A DNA stretch of 64,000 bases from Comamonadaceae bacterium (GTDB taxonomy: Bacteria; Pseudomonadota; Gammaproteobacteria; Burkholderiales; Burkholderiaceae_C), in the NCBI GenBank assembly GCA_027488255.1, contig JAIYBZ010000029.1:124001-188000 (forward strand), read 5' to 3'. The translations under genes and the position numbers were made by a program. Below are positions 9,610 through 18,100 of this stretch, in pieces (positions within the stretch are counted from its first letter, which is position 1; every line of letters begins with the position of its first letter). The notes under the pieces were generated by a model. It ran no database searches and was not told the DNA's origin. It saw only the letters and a list, made by a program, of their open reading frames with translations.

Positions 9610-10196
9610 GAAGTGCTGGCCTGGAAATGGCCAAATTGGCTGCGGCAAAACGTCAGCGCCGCGGCATCGTGCCAGCCAAAGTCTTGCACTTGACCGATCA
9701 CTATGTGATGGTCTCCCGCGTCCACCAACTGGTGCAGCGTGCAGTCAAACCAAGCCATGGCCTCCGACAAGCGCAAGCGCTCACTGGCTTGCCGTTGCAC
9801 AGGCACTTGGGCGAAACGGGCCGACATGTCACCGGTGGCGAACTGTCGAGCCAAGCCCTGTTGGGCATGCGACAGCACGCTCACGCAGAAGCCCCCCGAC
9901 TGAATAAATGCCTCCAAACTGCTGGCTGCTTTGCGAATGCTCCACAACACCAGACGGGGCTCTAAAGACACCGAAGCAAACGAATTGCAGGTCATGCCCC
10001 AATCGCTTTCTTGCCAGCGCGTGGTGACCACCGTGACCCCCGTGGCGAAACAAGAGAGTGCTTTGCGGTACTCGGCAGGATCTTGTGCGGGAGGCACCGG
10101 CGCATGCGCAGACACAGGGGTCGGCGCGTTGGCGGGCAAAACATCGGGCATGAGACGCATGAAGGGGCTTTCGTTGGAGGTGGGCCGGGTGTTCAA
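9606..10196 (-). CDS. flavin reductase family protein (FMN-binding split barrel)
   Basis: ALSCFATGVTVVTTRW...GMTCNSFASVSLEPRLVLWSI...SGGFCVSVLSHAQQGLARQFA. Confidence 0.9.
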   Translation of the reverse strand: MNTRPTSNESPFMRLMPDVLPANAPTPVSAHAPVPPAQDPAEYRKALSCFATGVTVVTTRWQESDWGMTCNSFASVSLEPRLVLWSIRKAASSLEAFIQSGGFCVSVLSHAQQGLARQFATGDMSARFAQVPVQRQASERLRLSEAMAWFDCTLHQLVDAGDHHIVIGQVQDFGWHDAAALTFCRSQFGHFQASTS

Positions 10197-11104
10197 GGCA
10201 CTTCATGGCCGTTGGCCAATTCGTACAGTTCGTACCAAGTTTGGCGGTCCATGGGCACCTTGAAGGCTTGCGCAAATGCACCCATGCGATCGAGTTGGTT
10301 GCTGCCCATCACGGGCATCACGCCCACGGGGTGGTGCATCAACCAAGCCATGGCCACCGCCGTGGTGTCGGTGCCTGCGGCTTGGGCCAATGCGGCCAAT
10401 TTGGGGGCCAATCGCGCCGCCGCCGTACCCGCTTGCGCGGCTTGGCTGTGCAAGCGCCCGCCGCCCAAGGGCGACCACGCCATCACGGGCATGTGGTGTT
10501 GCTGGGCATGGGCAATCTGACCATTGATGAAAGGCGCCGTGTGCAACAGACTCAATTCGATTTGGTTGGTTTGCAAGCGGTGCTGCATGCGGGACTGCAA
10601 CAGGTCGGCATCCCAAGGCATGAAGTTAGACACCCCCACACCGCGCACCTTGCCACTGTCGATCAGTCCGTCCAAGCAAGCGCCCAGGGCCGAGGCATCG
10701 CACAGCGGATCTGGCCGGTGAATCAGCAGCAGATCAATCACCTCCACACCAATGCGTTGCAAAGAACGCTCGACACTCGCGGTGACGTGTGCGGGTGAGG
10801 TGTCGTAGTGCTTCACCCGCGTGCCCGGCCACTGCTGCGACAGCAACATGATGTCGGTTTTGGTGACGATCTCGATCTGTTGGCGCAGTGCCGGGCGGGC
10901 CTTGATGGCTTCGCCAAAAAGCGCCTCGCAACGGTAATCACCATAAATGTCGGCATGGTCAAAGGTGGTGATGCCTTGCGCCAGGCAAGCGTCAATGCGT
11001 GCCAAGTTGGCCGAGACGCTGGTGTTCTGGGCTTCAGACAAGCGCCAGACGCCATAGGCCATCTGACTGAGCGTGCGCCCATTGGGCAGAGTGATGCGGT
11101 TCAT
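10193..11104 (-). CDS. aldo/keto reductase
   Basis: GITTFDHADIYGDYRCEALFGEAI, GVEVIDLLLIHRPDPL, VRGVGVSNF, MAWSPLGGG. Confidence 0.92.
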   Translation of the reverse strand: MNRITLPNGRTLSQMAYGVWRLSEAQNTSVSANLARIDACLAQGITTFDHADIYGDYRCEALFGEAIKARPALRQQIEIVTKTDIMLLSQQWPGTRVKHYDTSPAHVTASVERSLQRIGVEVIDLLLIHRPDPLCDASALGACLDGLIDSGKVRGVGVSNFMPWDADLLQSRMQHRLQTNQIELSLLHTAPFINGQIAHAQQHHMPVMAWSPLGGGRLHSQAAQAGTAAARLAPKLAALAQAAGTDTTAVAMAWLMHHPVGVMPVMGSNQLDRMGAFAQAFKVPMDRQTWYELYELANGHEVP

Positions 11105-11129
11105 AAACAGGTCAATTCAAAAAGAAATT

Positions 11130-12284
11130 TCAGCGACGCACGCCCACACCCAGTGGGGTCGCAGGTGTAGCTGCAGGGACGCGGCCGTACTCGTGGGCCA
11201 AGGACACGGTTTTGAGATGCGGCAACACTTTGGTGCCAAAAATCTCGCACTCTTGCAGGTGTGGATAGCCCGAGAAAATGAAGGCACGAATGCCCATTTT
11301 CATGTAGTCATGGATGGTGCTCAGCACTTGGTCGACACTGCCCACCAGCGCGGCACCGCAGCCGCTGCGTGCGCGGCCCACACCCGTCCACAGGTGGGGC
11401 TCGATGTAGCCCTCATCGTCTGCAATCTCGCGGTTGGCGCTTTGCAAAGACACGCCCATACTCTTGGCGTCCAGCGCGCGTTGGCGAATTTCTCGGCCCT
11501 TGTCGTCATCGAGTTTCGAGACCAATTCGCGGGCATATTCGCGCGCTTCGGCTTCGGTGTCGCGCACGATCATGTGCACCCGCAAACCATAGTCCAGCGT
11601 GCGGCCGTATTTTTCAGCCTGTGCATGCACGTCGCGCATGCGCTGCGCCAACATGTCTTGCGGTTCAGGCCACATCAGATAGGTGTCGCAGTGTGCGCCG
11701 CACAAAGCCAAGGCATCAGGGCTGTAGCCACCGAAATACAACAAGGGGCCGCCGGTTTGATAAGGGCGCACAGGGTCGGTCGACAAGCCTTTGATGTTGT
11801 AGATCTGCCCTTCGTAGTTGATCTCGTCTTGGGTCCAGGCTTGCTTCAGGATCTCGACCACCTCCCAGCTGCGGCGGTAACGGTAAGCGCTGTCTTCTTG
11901 TTGCCCCGGAAAATCTGACGAGATGACATTGAGTGTCAAACGCCCTTGCATCATGTGGTCCAGCGTGGCCACGGTACGCGCCAACATGGCGGGCTGCACT
12001 TCGCCGCAACGGATCGCGGCCAACATGTTCATGCGCTTGATCTGGGGCGCCATGCCCGCCACAAAAGTCAGTGTGTCTTGTCCCACTTGGTAGGACGACG
12101 GACACAAGATATTGCGAAAACCCAACTCGTCTGCGCGTTGCGCAATGCGGCTGGTGTTGGCCCAACTGCTGCGAAATTGACCTTCGGGCACGCCCAGGTG
12201 CTGAAAATCATCGGAGCACAAGGGCGCAAACCAAGCCACTTCGGCACCCGCGATATCTTCACCTCTGACCGGAACAATGCTCAT
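11130..12284 (-). CDS. LLM class flavin-dependent oxidoreductase, SsuD-like (candidate sulfosugar monooxygenase)
   Basis: SsuD-like architecture: AQRADELGFRNILCPSSY, LVGSVDQVLSTIHDYMKMGIRAFIFSGYPHLQECEIFGTKVLPHL. Start reassigned to ATG 12284. Confidence 0.88.
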   Translation of the reverse strand: MSIVPVRGEDIAGAEVAWFAPLCSDDFQHLGVPEGQFRSSWANTSRIAQRADELGFRNILCPSSYQVGQDTLTFVAGMAPQIKRMNMLAAIRCGEVQPAMLARTVATLDHMMQGRLTLNVISSDFPGQQEDSAYRYRRSWEVVEILKQAWTQDEINYEGQIYNIKGLSTDPVRPYQTGGPLLYFGGYSPDALALCGAHCDTYLMWPEPQDMLAQRMRDVHAQAEKYGRTLDYGLRVHMIVRDTEAEAREYARELVSKLDDDKGREIRQRALDAKSMGVSLQSANREIADDEGYIEPHLWTGVGRARSGCGAALVGSVDQVLSTIHDYMKMGIRAFIFSGYPHLQECEIFGTKVLPHLKTVSLAHEYGRVPAATPATPLGVGVRR

Positions 12285-12406
12285 GGCACACCTTTTAAAA
12301 AACGAAGCGATTGGCGAGAAAAATAATGTAGGAATAGTATATGAATTAAGTCTTCTCGGCATCAGGGTTTGCCCGAGTCGCCAGATCCTTTGCCATACTG
12401 AGCGCC

Positions 12407-13123
12407 ATGTCCGTCACCACCCCTGCCAAACCGCTGCCGGTTTACTTGCAAATCTCTGAGCTGCTGGCCCGCCAAATCAAAGCGGGCTATTGGCACAAGG
12501 GCGAACGGCTGCCCACCGAGGCCGAGCTGGCCCAGACCCTCGACGTGGCGGTGGGCACCGTGCGCAAAGCCTTGGCATTGTTGTCAGACCAAGGCGTGCT
12601 GGAGCGCAAGCAAGGGTCGGGCACTTACGTCAAACAAGTGGCCGGAACGCAACGCATTTATGAGTTGTTCCGGCTGGAGCTCAACACCGGGCCTGGTCTG
12701 CCGACCGCCCTGATTTTGGATGTCAGCAAACTGCGTCGGCCGGATCATGTGCCACCGCTGGGAGCGGGAACGCCCATGGCGTGGCGCGTGCGCCGTTTGC
12801 GTTTTTTGAGTCAGGTGCCCGTTGCGCTGGAAGAAATTTGGTTCGATGCCAGTTATTGCAAACAACTCCGCGCCGACGAGTTGGGCGACTCGATGTATTT
12901 GTTCTACCAAGAGCGTTTCAGCGTGTGGATCGCGCGCGTTGAAGACCGTTTGAGTGTGGCCCCAACCCCCGATTGGACAGCCCCGCCCTGCGGATTGGTG
13001 GCCCACCAAAGTGCGGGCTTCATTGAGCGTTTGTCTTGGACCGCCAACAACACCTTGGCCGAGTATTCGCACACCTGGTTTGACCCCCAACTCTGCCGCT
13101 ACTCTTCGAGGCTCAGCCAATGA
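12407..13123 (+). CDS. GntR family transcriptional regulator (HutC/UTRA-type)
   Basis: N-terminal wHTH PVYLQISELLARQIKAGYWHKGERLPTEAELAQTLDVAVGTVRKALALLSDQGVLERKQGSGTYV; UTRA-like C-terminus. Confidence 0.92.
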   Translation: MSVTTPAKPLPVYLQISELLARQIKAGYWHKGERLPTEAELAQTLDVAVGTVRKALALLSDQGVLERKQGSGTYVKQVAGTQRIYELFRLELNTGPGLPTALILDVSKLRRPDHVPPLGAGTPMAWRVRRLRFLSQVPVALEEIWFDASYCKQLRADELGDSMYLFYQERFSVWIARVEDRLSVAPTPDWTAPPCGLVAHQSAGFIERLSWTANNTLAEYSHTWFDPQLCRYSSRLSQ

Positions 13124-13149
13124 AAAAGGCCCCTTTCGGGGCCTTTTTT
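13123..13149. terminator. bidirectional intrinsic terminator (AAAAA-GGCCCC-TTTC-GGGGCC-TTTTTT)
   Basis: Perfect GC stem flanked by A and T tracts between convergent genes. Confidence 0.9.
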
Positions 13150-13168
13150 GGGTCTGAGGGCAAGCCCT

Positions 13169-13810
13169 TCAAAAAATCAGTTTGACGCCGGTCTTGCTTT
13201 GCAGCAATTCGGGGGTCACCCCCGGCGCCAACTCGATGACTTTCAAGCCCGCGTCGGTCACGTCCATCACGGCCAAGTCGGTGATGATGCGGTCAACCAC
13301 GCCCACCCCGGTCAAGGGCAGCGTGCATTTCGGCAAGATCTTCAGGTCTTCGGTGCCGTCTTTCTTTTTGGCCACATGCTCCATCAAGATGATCACGCGC
13401 TTGACGCCCGCCACCAAGTCCATCGCGCCACCCATGCCTTTGACCATCTTGCCGGGAATCATCCAGTTGGCCAGATCGCCTTTTTCGCTCACTTGCATGG
13501 CGCCCAAAATCGACAAATTGATCTTGCCGCCACGGATCATGGCAAACGACTGCTCGCTGCCAAAAATGGACGAGCCCTTGATGGTGGTCACCGTTTGTTT
13601 GCCGGCGTTGATCAGGTCAGCGTCCACCTCGTCTTCGGTGGGAAAAGGGCCGATGCCCAGCATGCCGTTTTCGCTTTGCAGCCACACCTCTTTGTCGGCC
13701 GGCACAAAGTTGGCCACCAGCGTGGGAATGCCGATGCCCAGGTTGACGTAGAAACCATCTTCCAATTCGTGGGCCGCACGGGCGGCCATTTGGTCTTGAC
13801 TCCAGCTCAT
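13169..13810 (-). CDS. scoB: 3-oxoacid (succinyl-CoA:3-ketoacid) CoA-transferase subunit B
   Basis: [28 protein letters not shown]; adjacent to subunit A. Confidence 0.93.
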   Translation of the reverse strand: MSWSQDQMAARAAHELEDGFYVNLGIGIPTLVANFVPADKEVWLQSENGMLGIGPFPTEDEVDADLINAGKQTVTTIKGSSIFGSEQSFAMIRGGKINLSILGAMQVSEKGDLANWMIPGKMVKGMGGAMDLVAGVKRVIILMEHVAKKKDGTEDLKILPKCTLPLTGVGVVDRIITDLAVMDVTDAGLKVIELAPGVTPELLQSKTGVKLIF

Positions 13811-13811
13811 A

Positions 13812-14519
13812 TCAGACTCCTGCTTTCTCGGTGATGGTGCGTTTTTCGATGCGCTTTTCAGGGTGCCGGTTCAGCACAATGCGGTGCACATAAATGCCGG
13901 GCAAATGCACGCTGTCGGGATGCATGTCGCCGGTTTCCACAATCTCTTCGACCTCGACCACACACAACTTACCGGCCATGGCCACGGCAGGGTTGAAGTT
14001 GCGCGAGGTGTAGCGGAACTGCAAGTTGCCTGATTTATCGGCGCGGTGCGCTTTGACCAGTGACACATCGGGCACCAATGAGCGCTCCATCACATAGGTC
14101 TCGCCATCAAACTCGCGCAACTCTTTGCCCTCGGCCACCAAGGTACCGACCCCGGTTTTGGTGAAAAACGCGGGAATGCCGGCACCGCCTGCGCGCAATT
14201 TTTCGGCCAAGGTGCCTTGCGGCGTGAACTCCAGGGCCAATTCGCCCGCCAAATATTGGCGTTCAAACTCTTTGTTCTCACCCACGTAAGACGAAATCAT
14301 TTTTTTGATCTGGCGGGTCTGCAGCAATTTGCCCAGACCGAAATCGTCCACGCCCGCGTTGTTTGAAATCGCCGTCAGGTTTTGCACGCCGCTGTCACGC
14401 AGGGCATCAATCAAGGCTTCGGGAATGCCGCACAGGCCAAAACCGCCGACACCAATCAACTGTCCGTCAGCCACGATGCCCTTCAAGGCTTCGGCTGCAG
14501 AGGGAAAAATCTTGTTCAC
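13812..14519 (-). CDS. scoA: 3-oxoacid CoA-transferase subunit A
   Basis: [49 protein letters not shown]. Confidence 0.93.
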   Translation of the reverse strand: MNKIFPSAAEALKGIVADGQLIGVGGFGLCGIPEALIDALRDSGVQNLTAISNNAGVDDFGLGKLLQTRQIKKMISSYVGENKEFERQYLAGELALEFTPQGTLAEKLRAGGAGIPAFFTKTGVGTLVAEGKELREFDGETYVMERSLVPDVSLVKAHRADKSGNLQFRYTSRNFNPAVAMAGKLCVVEVEEIVETGDMHPDSVHLPGIYVHRIVLNRHPEKRIEKRTITEKAGV

Positions 14520-14554
14520 GCCAATCTCCAGATAGAGGATGAAATCGTTACGAT

Positions 14555-14586
14555 ACTACGTATCTGACTACGTAGTTTTTCGTAGT
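14555..14586. promoter_or_regulatory. candidate operator cluster (ACTACGTA / ACTACGTAGT / CGTAGT)
   Basis: Repeated half-sites, including a perfect 10-bp palindrome at 14567-14576, between divergent scoA and the PAS-LuxR regulator. Confidence 0.55.
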
Positions 14587-14631
14587 GGTGAGTCCTTAGA
14601 CAGACTCGCAGCCATTGTCACAGGATTGCCC

Positions 14632-15198
14632 ATGAGTACCGCCCACGAAATTGATTACCGCTTGGCCTTTGACTTGGCGCCGATTGGCATGGTGCTCTCG
14701 CGCAACCGCACCATGGTGGACTGCAACCAACGCGTGTGCGAAATGTTTGGCGTGCCCCGAGAACAATTGATCGGCCAGACTTTTCAGCTGCTCTACCCCA
14801 GCGCCGACGAGTACGAGCGCACCGGACAGCGCATTGGCCCCATCTTGAACACCCAAGGGGTGTACGCCGATGACCGCGTGATGAAGCGGGTAGACGGGCG
14901 CTTCAAAGGCGAGACATTTTGGTGCCATGTGACGGGGCGTGCCCTGAACCGCGAGGCCCCACACGAAGCCGGCATTTGGACATTTGAAGACTTGTCGGCC
15001 CGCAAACCCGTCAAGGCGGAACTGACCGCGCGCGAGCGCGAAGTGGCAGCCCACCTGATGGACGGCCTGACCAGCAAAGAAATTGGCCGCGCTCTGGGCA
15101 TCAGCCACCGAACGGTCGAGATTTACCGCGTGAAACTGATGCGCAAATACCAAGCCTCAGGGGCCGCAGACTTGATACAAAAGCTGCTGCGCGGCTGA
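14632..15198 (+). CDS. PAS domain / LuxR-type HTH transcriptional regulator
   Basis: PAS-like DLAPIGMVLSRNRTMVDCN; C-terminal LuxR HTH LTAREREVAAHLMDGLTSKEIGRALGISHRTVEIYRVKLMRKY. Start reassigned from 14539 to 14632. Confidence 0.88.
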   Translation: MSTAHEIDYRLAFDLAPIGMVLSRNRTMVDCNQRVCEMFGVPREQLIGQTFQLLYPSADEYERTGQRIGPILNTQGVYADDRVMKRVDGRFKGETFWCHVTGRALNREAPHEAGIWTFEDLSARKPVKAELTAREREVAAHLMDGLTSKEIGRALGISHRTVEIYRVKLMRKYQASGAADLIQKLLRG

Positions 15199-15211
15199 CG
15201 CCAAGCCGTCT

Positions 15212-15691
15212 TCAGGGCTTTGACTCCACCACTTCCGCGACCGACCGAAAGGCTTCAATCGCCGTGGGAAAGCCGCAATACACCGTGGCATGCAACATGA
15301 TTTCGCGCAACTCATCCGGGGTGGCGCCGTTGTTCAAAGCGCCGCGCACATGGCCTTTGAGTTCTTGCTGTTTGCCCAGGGCCGCCAGCATGGCCACGGT
15401 CACGAGACTGCGGGTTTTCAAATCCAAGCCCGGCCGCTGCCACACATTGCCCCAGGCATTGCGCGTGATGAACTCTTGCATGGGCAAGGTGTAGTCGGTG
15501 GCTTGGCCAAACGCGCGGTCAACAAAGTCGCTGCCCATGACTTGGGTGCGTGTGGCGATGCCGGCCTGAAAGACCGCATCATCTGTCCGTGCTGCACGCG
15601 CTTTTTCCGAAGGTGACGTTGCGGGTGAATTGGCTGATGAAGTAGCAGATGAAGAGGCAGATGAAGAGGCAGATGGGGGTGTAGTGGACAT
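15212..15691 (-). CDS. carboxymuconolactone decarboxylase family protein with Ser/Ala-rich N-terminus
   Basis: RSLVTVAMLAALGKQQELKGHVRGALNNGATPDELREIMLHATVYCGFPTAIEAF. Confidence 0.88.
   Translation of the reverse strand: MSTTPPSASSSASSSATSSANSPATSPSEKARAARTDDAVFQAGIATRTQVMGSDFVDRAFGQATDYTLPMQEFITRNAWGNVWQRPGLDLKTRSLVTVAMLAALGKQQELKGHVRGALNNGATPDELREIMLHATVYCGFPTAIEAFRSVAEVVESKP
15636..15671. repeat. three 12-bp tandem units (GATGAAGWRGCA)
   Basis: gatgaagtagca-gatgaagaggca-gatgaagaggca read directly; encodes the Ser-rich N-terminus of the CMD protein. Confidence 0.85.
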
Positions 15692-15777
15692 GACAAGCTC
15701 CTGTAATGGCCCTGAGCATAATGCGTGCGATAAGCCAGTGCTTGCGCCCACAGCGACCCCACTTTGAAAGACCGCCC

Positions 15778-16374
15778 ATGTCCCCTCGCTACCCTGCCCC
15801 CGAGATCAAAGACCTGCCCGACGATATTCGCGCCAAAGTGCTCGAGGTGCAAGAAAAAGCGGGCTTTGTGCCCCAAGTGTTTTTGGCCTTGGCTCGCCGC
15901 CCGGCCGAGTGGCGCGCTTTCTTTGCGTACCACGATGCCTTGATGGTGCCCGAGTCGGTGGGGCGCGAGAGCGGCCTCAGCAAAGGCGAGCGCGAGATGA
16001 TTGTCACCACCACCAGCGCCAGCAACAAGTGCCTGTATTGCGTGGTGGCCCATGGCGCCATTTTGCGCATTTATGAAAAAAATCCGCTGGTGGCGGACCA
16101 AGTGGCCGTCAACCACCGCAAGGCCGACATCTCGCCGCGTCAGCGCGCCATGCTCGACTTTGCTTTGAAGGTGTGCCAGCACTCCGACGAAATTGAAGAC
16201 GCCGACTTTGCCGCCTTGCACGCCCATGGCTTCAGTGACGAAGACATTTGGGACATTGCCGCCATCACCGCGTTTTTTGGTTTGAGCAACCGCATGGCGA
16301 GTTTCAGCAACATGATGCCCAACCCCGAGTTTTATCTGATGGGCCGCGTCCCCAAAGCCAAACCCTCGGCCTGA
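15778..16374 (+). CDS. peroxidase-related / AhpD-like (CMD family) enzyme
   Basis: KGEREMIVTTTSASNKCLYCVVAHGAILR (CxxC...H AhpD motif). Confidence 0.88.
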   Translation: MSPRYPAPEIKDLPDDIRAKVLEVQEKAGFVPQVFLALARRPAEWRAFFAYHDALMVPESVGRESGLSKGEREMIVTTTSASNKCLYCVVAHGAILRIYEKNPLVADQVAVNHRKADISPRQRAMLDFALKVCQHSDEIEDADFAALHAHGFSDEDIWDIAAITAFFGLSNRMASFSNMMPNPEFYLMGRVPKAKPSA

Positions 16375-17033
16375 ACAGGCTTGGCCAACAGGGCCCAAGC
16401 CATCTGCGTCAACGCCTCTTCAAAAGCGGGACTGCCCAAAAGCGGCGATTTTTCAAGACTGGCGCTGCGCAACGTGCCGATGACCGAGCGCGTCAACACA
16501 AACATTTGTGCCGCGCTGGGAACCCACAGAGCGGGATGGTCAATGCGCTCAAAAAAAATCGCCAGCCGGTCGGCCACTTGGCGCACCGCACTCGCGGTTT
16601 CGTCGGGTTTTTCCATCGACCAAGCCAGCCGAATCAGGGTCTGACTGAGGCCTTTGCCCGAAGCAAAACCCCGCAACAAAATCTGAATGGCTTGGTCCAC
16701 CAAAGCGCGCCCCTCCAGTTGATTCACATCGTCTCGGTTTTCCAGCGCACTCAGGTAATTTTCTAACTCTTGCAGCACCAGGTCTTGGCCCCTGGACGCC
16801 ATGGCGCGCACCAGCATTTCTTTGCTGGGAAAGTATTGGTAAAGCGTGCCGATCGAAAACCCCGCCACAGCGGCCACCTTGTTGGTGCTCAAGCCGGCTT
16901 CACCCTCTTTGTCCAAAATATGAGCAGCGGCTTTAAAAAGGGTTTGTATGGTCTTCTGCGCCCGCTCTTGAGTAGGCTCTCGGCGCTTGCTGCTAGGGGC
17001 TTCTGGCTTCATTTTGGCGGCAGGACGGACCAT
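16332..17033 (-). CDS. TetR/AcrR family transcriptional regulator
   Basis: N-terminal HTH KTIQTLFKAAAHILDKEGEAGLSTNKVAAVAGFSIGTLYQYFPSKEMLVRAM; divergent from the next gene. Confidence 0.92.
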   Translation of the reverse strand: MVRPAAKMKPEAPSSKRREPTQERAQKTIQTLFKAAAHILDKEGEAGLSTNKVAAVAGFSIGTLYQYFPSKEMLVRAMASRGQDLVLQELENYLSALENRDDVNQLEGRALVDQAIQILLRGFASGKGLSQTLIRLAWSMEKPDETASAVRQVADRLAIFFERIDHPALWVPSAAQMFVLTRSVIGTLRSASLEKSPLLGSPAFEEALTQMAWALLAKPVQAEGLALGTRPIR

Positions 17034-17131
17034 ATGGCGACCTTCGAAAAAACATGAGCAATTTGCGAGTTGTCGATCTCACAAAAACCTGAATAATGCT
17101 CACATTCTGACTGATTCCAAGGACTGCTGCC

Positions 17132-18016
17132 ATGAATGCTGCGCCACACGCCCCCACAGACCTGACCATCCGGCGGTTGGCTGTTGACTTGAGCCAAGGT
17201 TTTCCTCGCCACTGGAACGGCGGGGATGCTTTTTTGACCGCCTTTGCCAACGCCCTGTCCATGAGCTTTCCGGTGGGGGAACAGTTTTTCATGGACGCCG
17301 TCAAACATGGCGCCAAAGCCCTGCCCGACACGCCTGAAAACGCCGACCTGAAAAGCGTGGTCAAAGGCTTTATCGGCCAAGAGGCCACCCACCGCCACTT
17401 GCACAGCCTGTACAACGCGCACCTTGAAAAGCAAGGCTTGGTCAACCACTGGGGCCCGCGCTCTGAAAAGCGCCTCGAAAAAGGCCGTCAAATGCTGTTC
17501 GAAAAAAGCGAGAAAGGCTATTTGCACGAGCTCGCCATGACCGCTGCGTTTGAACACTTCACCTCGATCTTTGGCGATCTCACCTTGGAACGCATCGACC
17601 AACCCGGCGATTGGTTCCGTGGCGCCGAACCTTCGTTGCAGACCCTTTGGCGTTGGCATGCGGCCGAAGAATCTGAGCACAAATGCGTGGCCTTTGATCT
17701 GTACCAACGCTTGGGCGGCAACCATGCTTGGCGCATGCGCTGGTTTTGGTATGTGACGGTGCAATTCAGCACCGATGTCATTCGCCAAACCGTCAACAAC
17801 CTGTGGCACGACAAAACCCTATTCAAACCCAGCACCTGGTGGTCTGCCGGCCGGTTTTTGTTTGGCCGACACGGCATGGTCTGGCGCGTGGCCAAGCCCG
17901 TTTGGGCGTACACCCGCAAAGATTTCCACCCCCTGCAGGTGGGCCATCCGACCCAGGCCAACGACTGGCTCACCGGTCACGCCCACCAATGGACCGCCGT
18001 GGGCAGCAAGGTTTAA
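17132..18016 (+). CDS. metal-dependent hydrolase (PF10118-like)
   Basis: Histidine/acid-rich helices: FIGQEATHRHLHSLYN, TAAFEHFTSIFGD, WHAAEESEHKCVAFDLYQ. Confidence 0.8.
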   Translation: MNAAPHAPTDLTIRRLAVDLSQGFPRHWNGGDAFLTAFANALSMSFPVGEQFFMDAVKHGAKALPDTPENADLKSVVKGFIGQEATHRHLHSLYNAHLEKQGLVNHWGPRSEKRLEKGRQMLFEKSEKGYLHELAMTAAFEHFTSIFGDLTLERIDQPGDWFRGAEPSLQTLWRWHAAEESEHKCVAFDLYQRLGGNHAWRMRWFWYVTVQFSTDVIRQTVNNLWHDKTLFKPSTWWSAGRFLFGRHGMVWRVAKPVWAYTRKDFHPLQVGHPTQANDWLTGHAHQWTAVGSKV

Positions 18017-18100
18017 TCGGCTCAAGGGCGCATAAAATGCGCCGATGCCCTGTCCAGCCAAGAAGGGCAAGTGTGTAGACCCCTTCTGACTGAGATCTCT

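Noticed and set aside
15418-16398. 326-aa minus-strand ORF
   Set aside because: Antisense to the AhpD-like gene and out of frame with the CMD gene it partly overlaps.
17034-17131. TGAGCA / TGCTCA and GCAA-T-TTGC sites between TetR and the metal-dependent hydrolase
   Set aside because: Short and widely spaced; a TetR operator is plausible here but the sequence alone does not define it.
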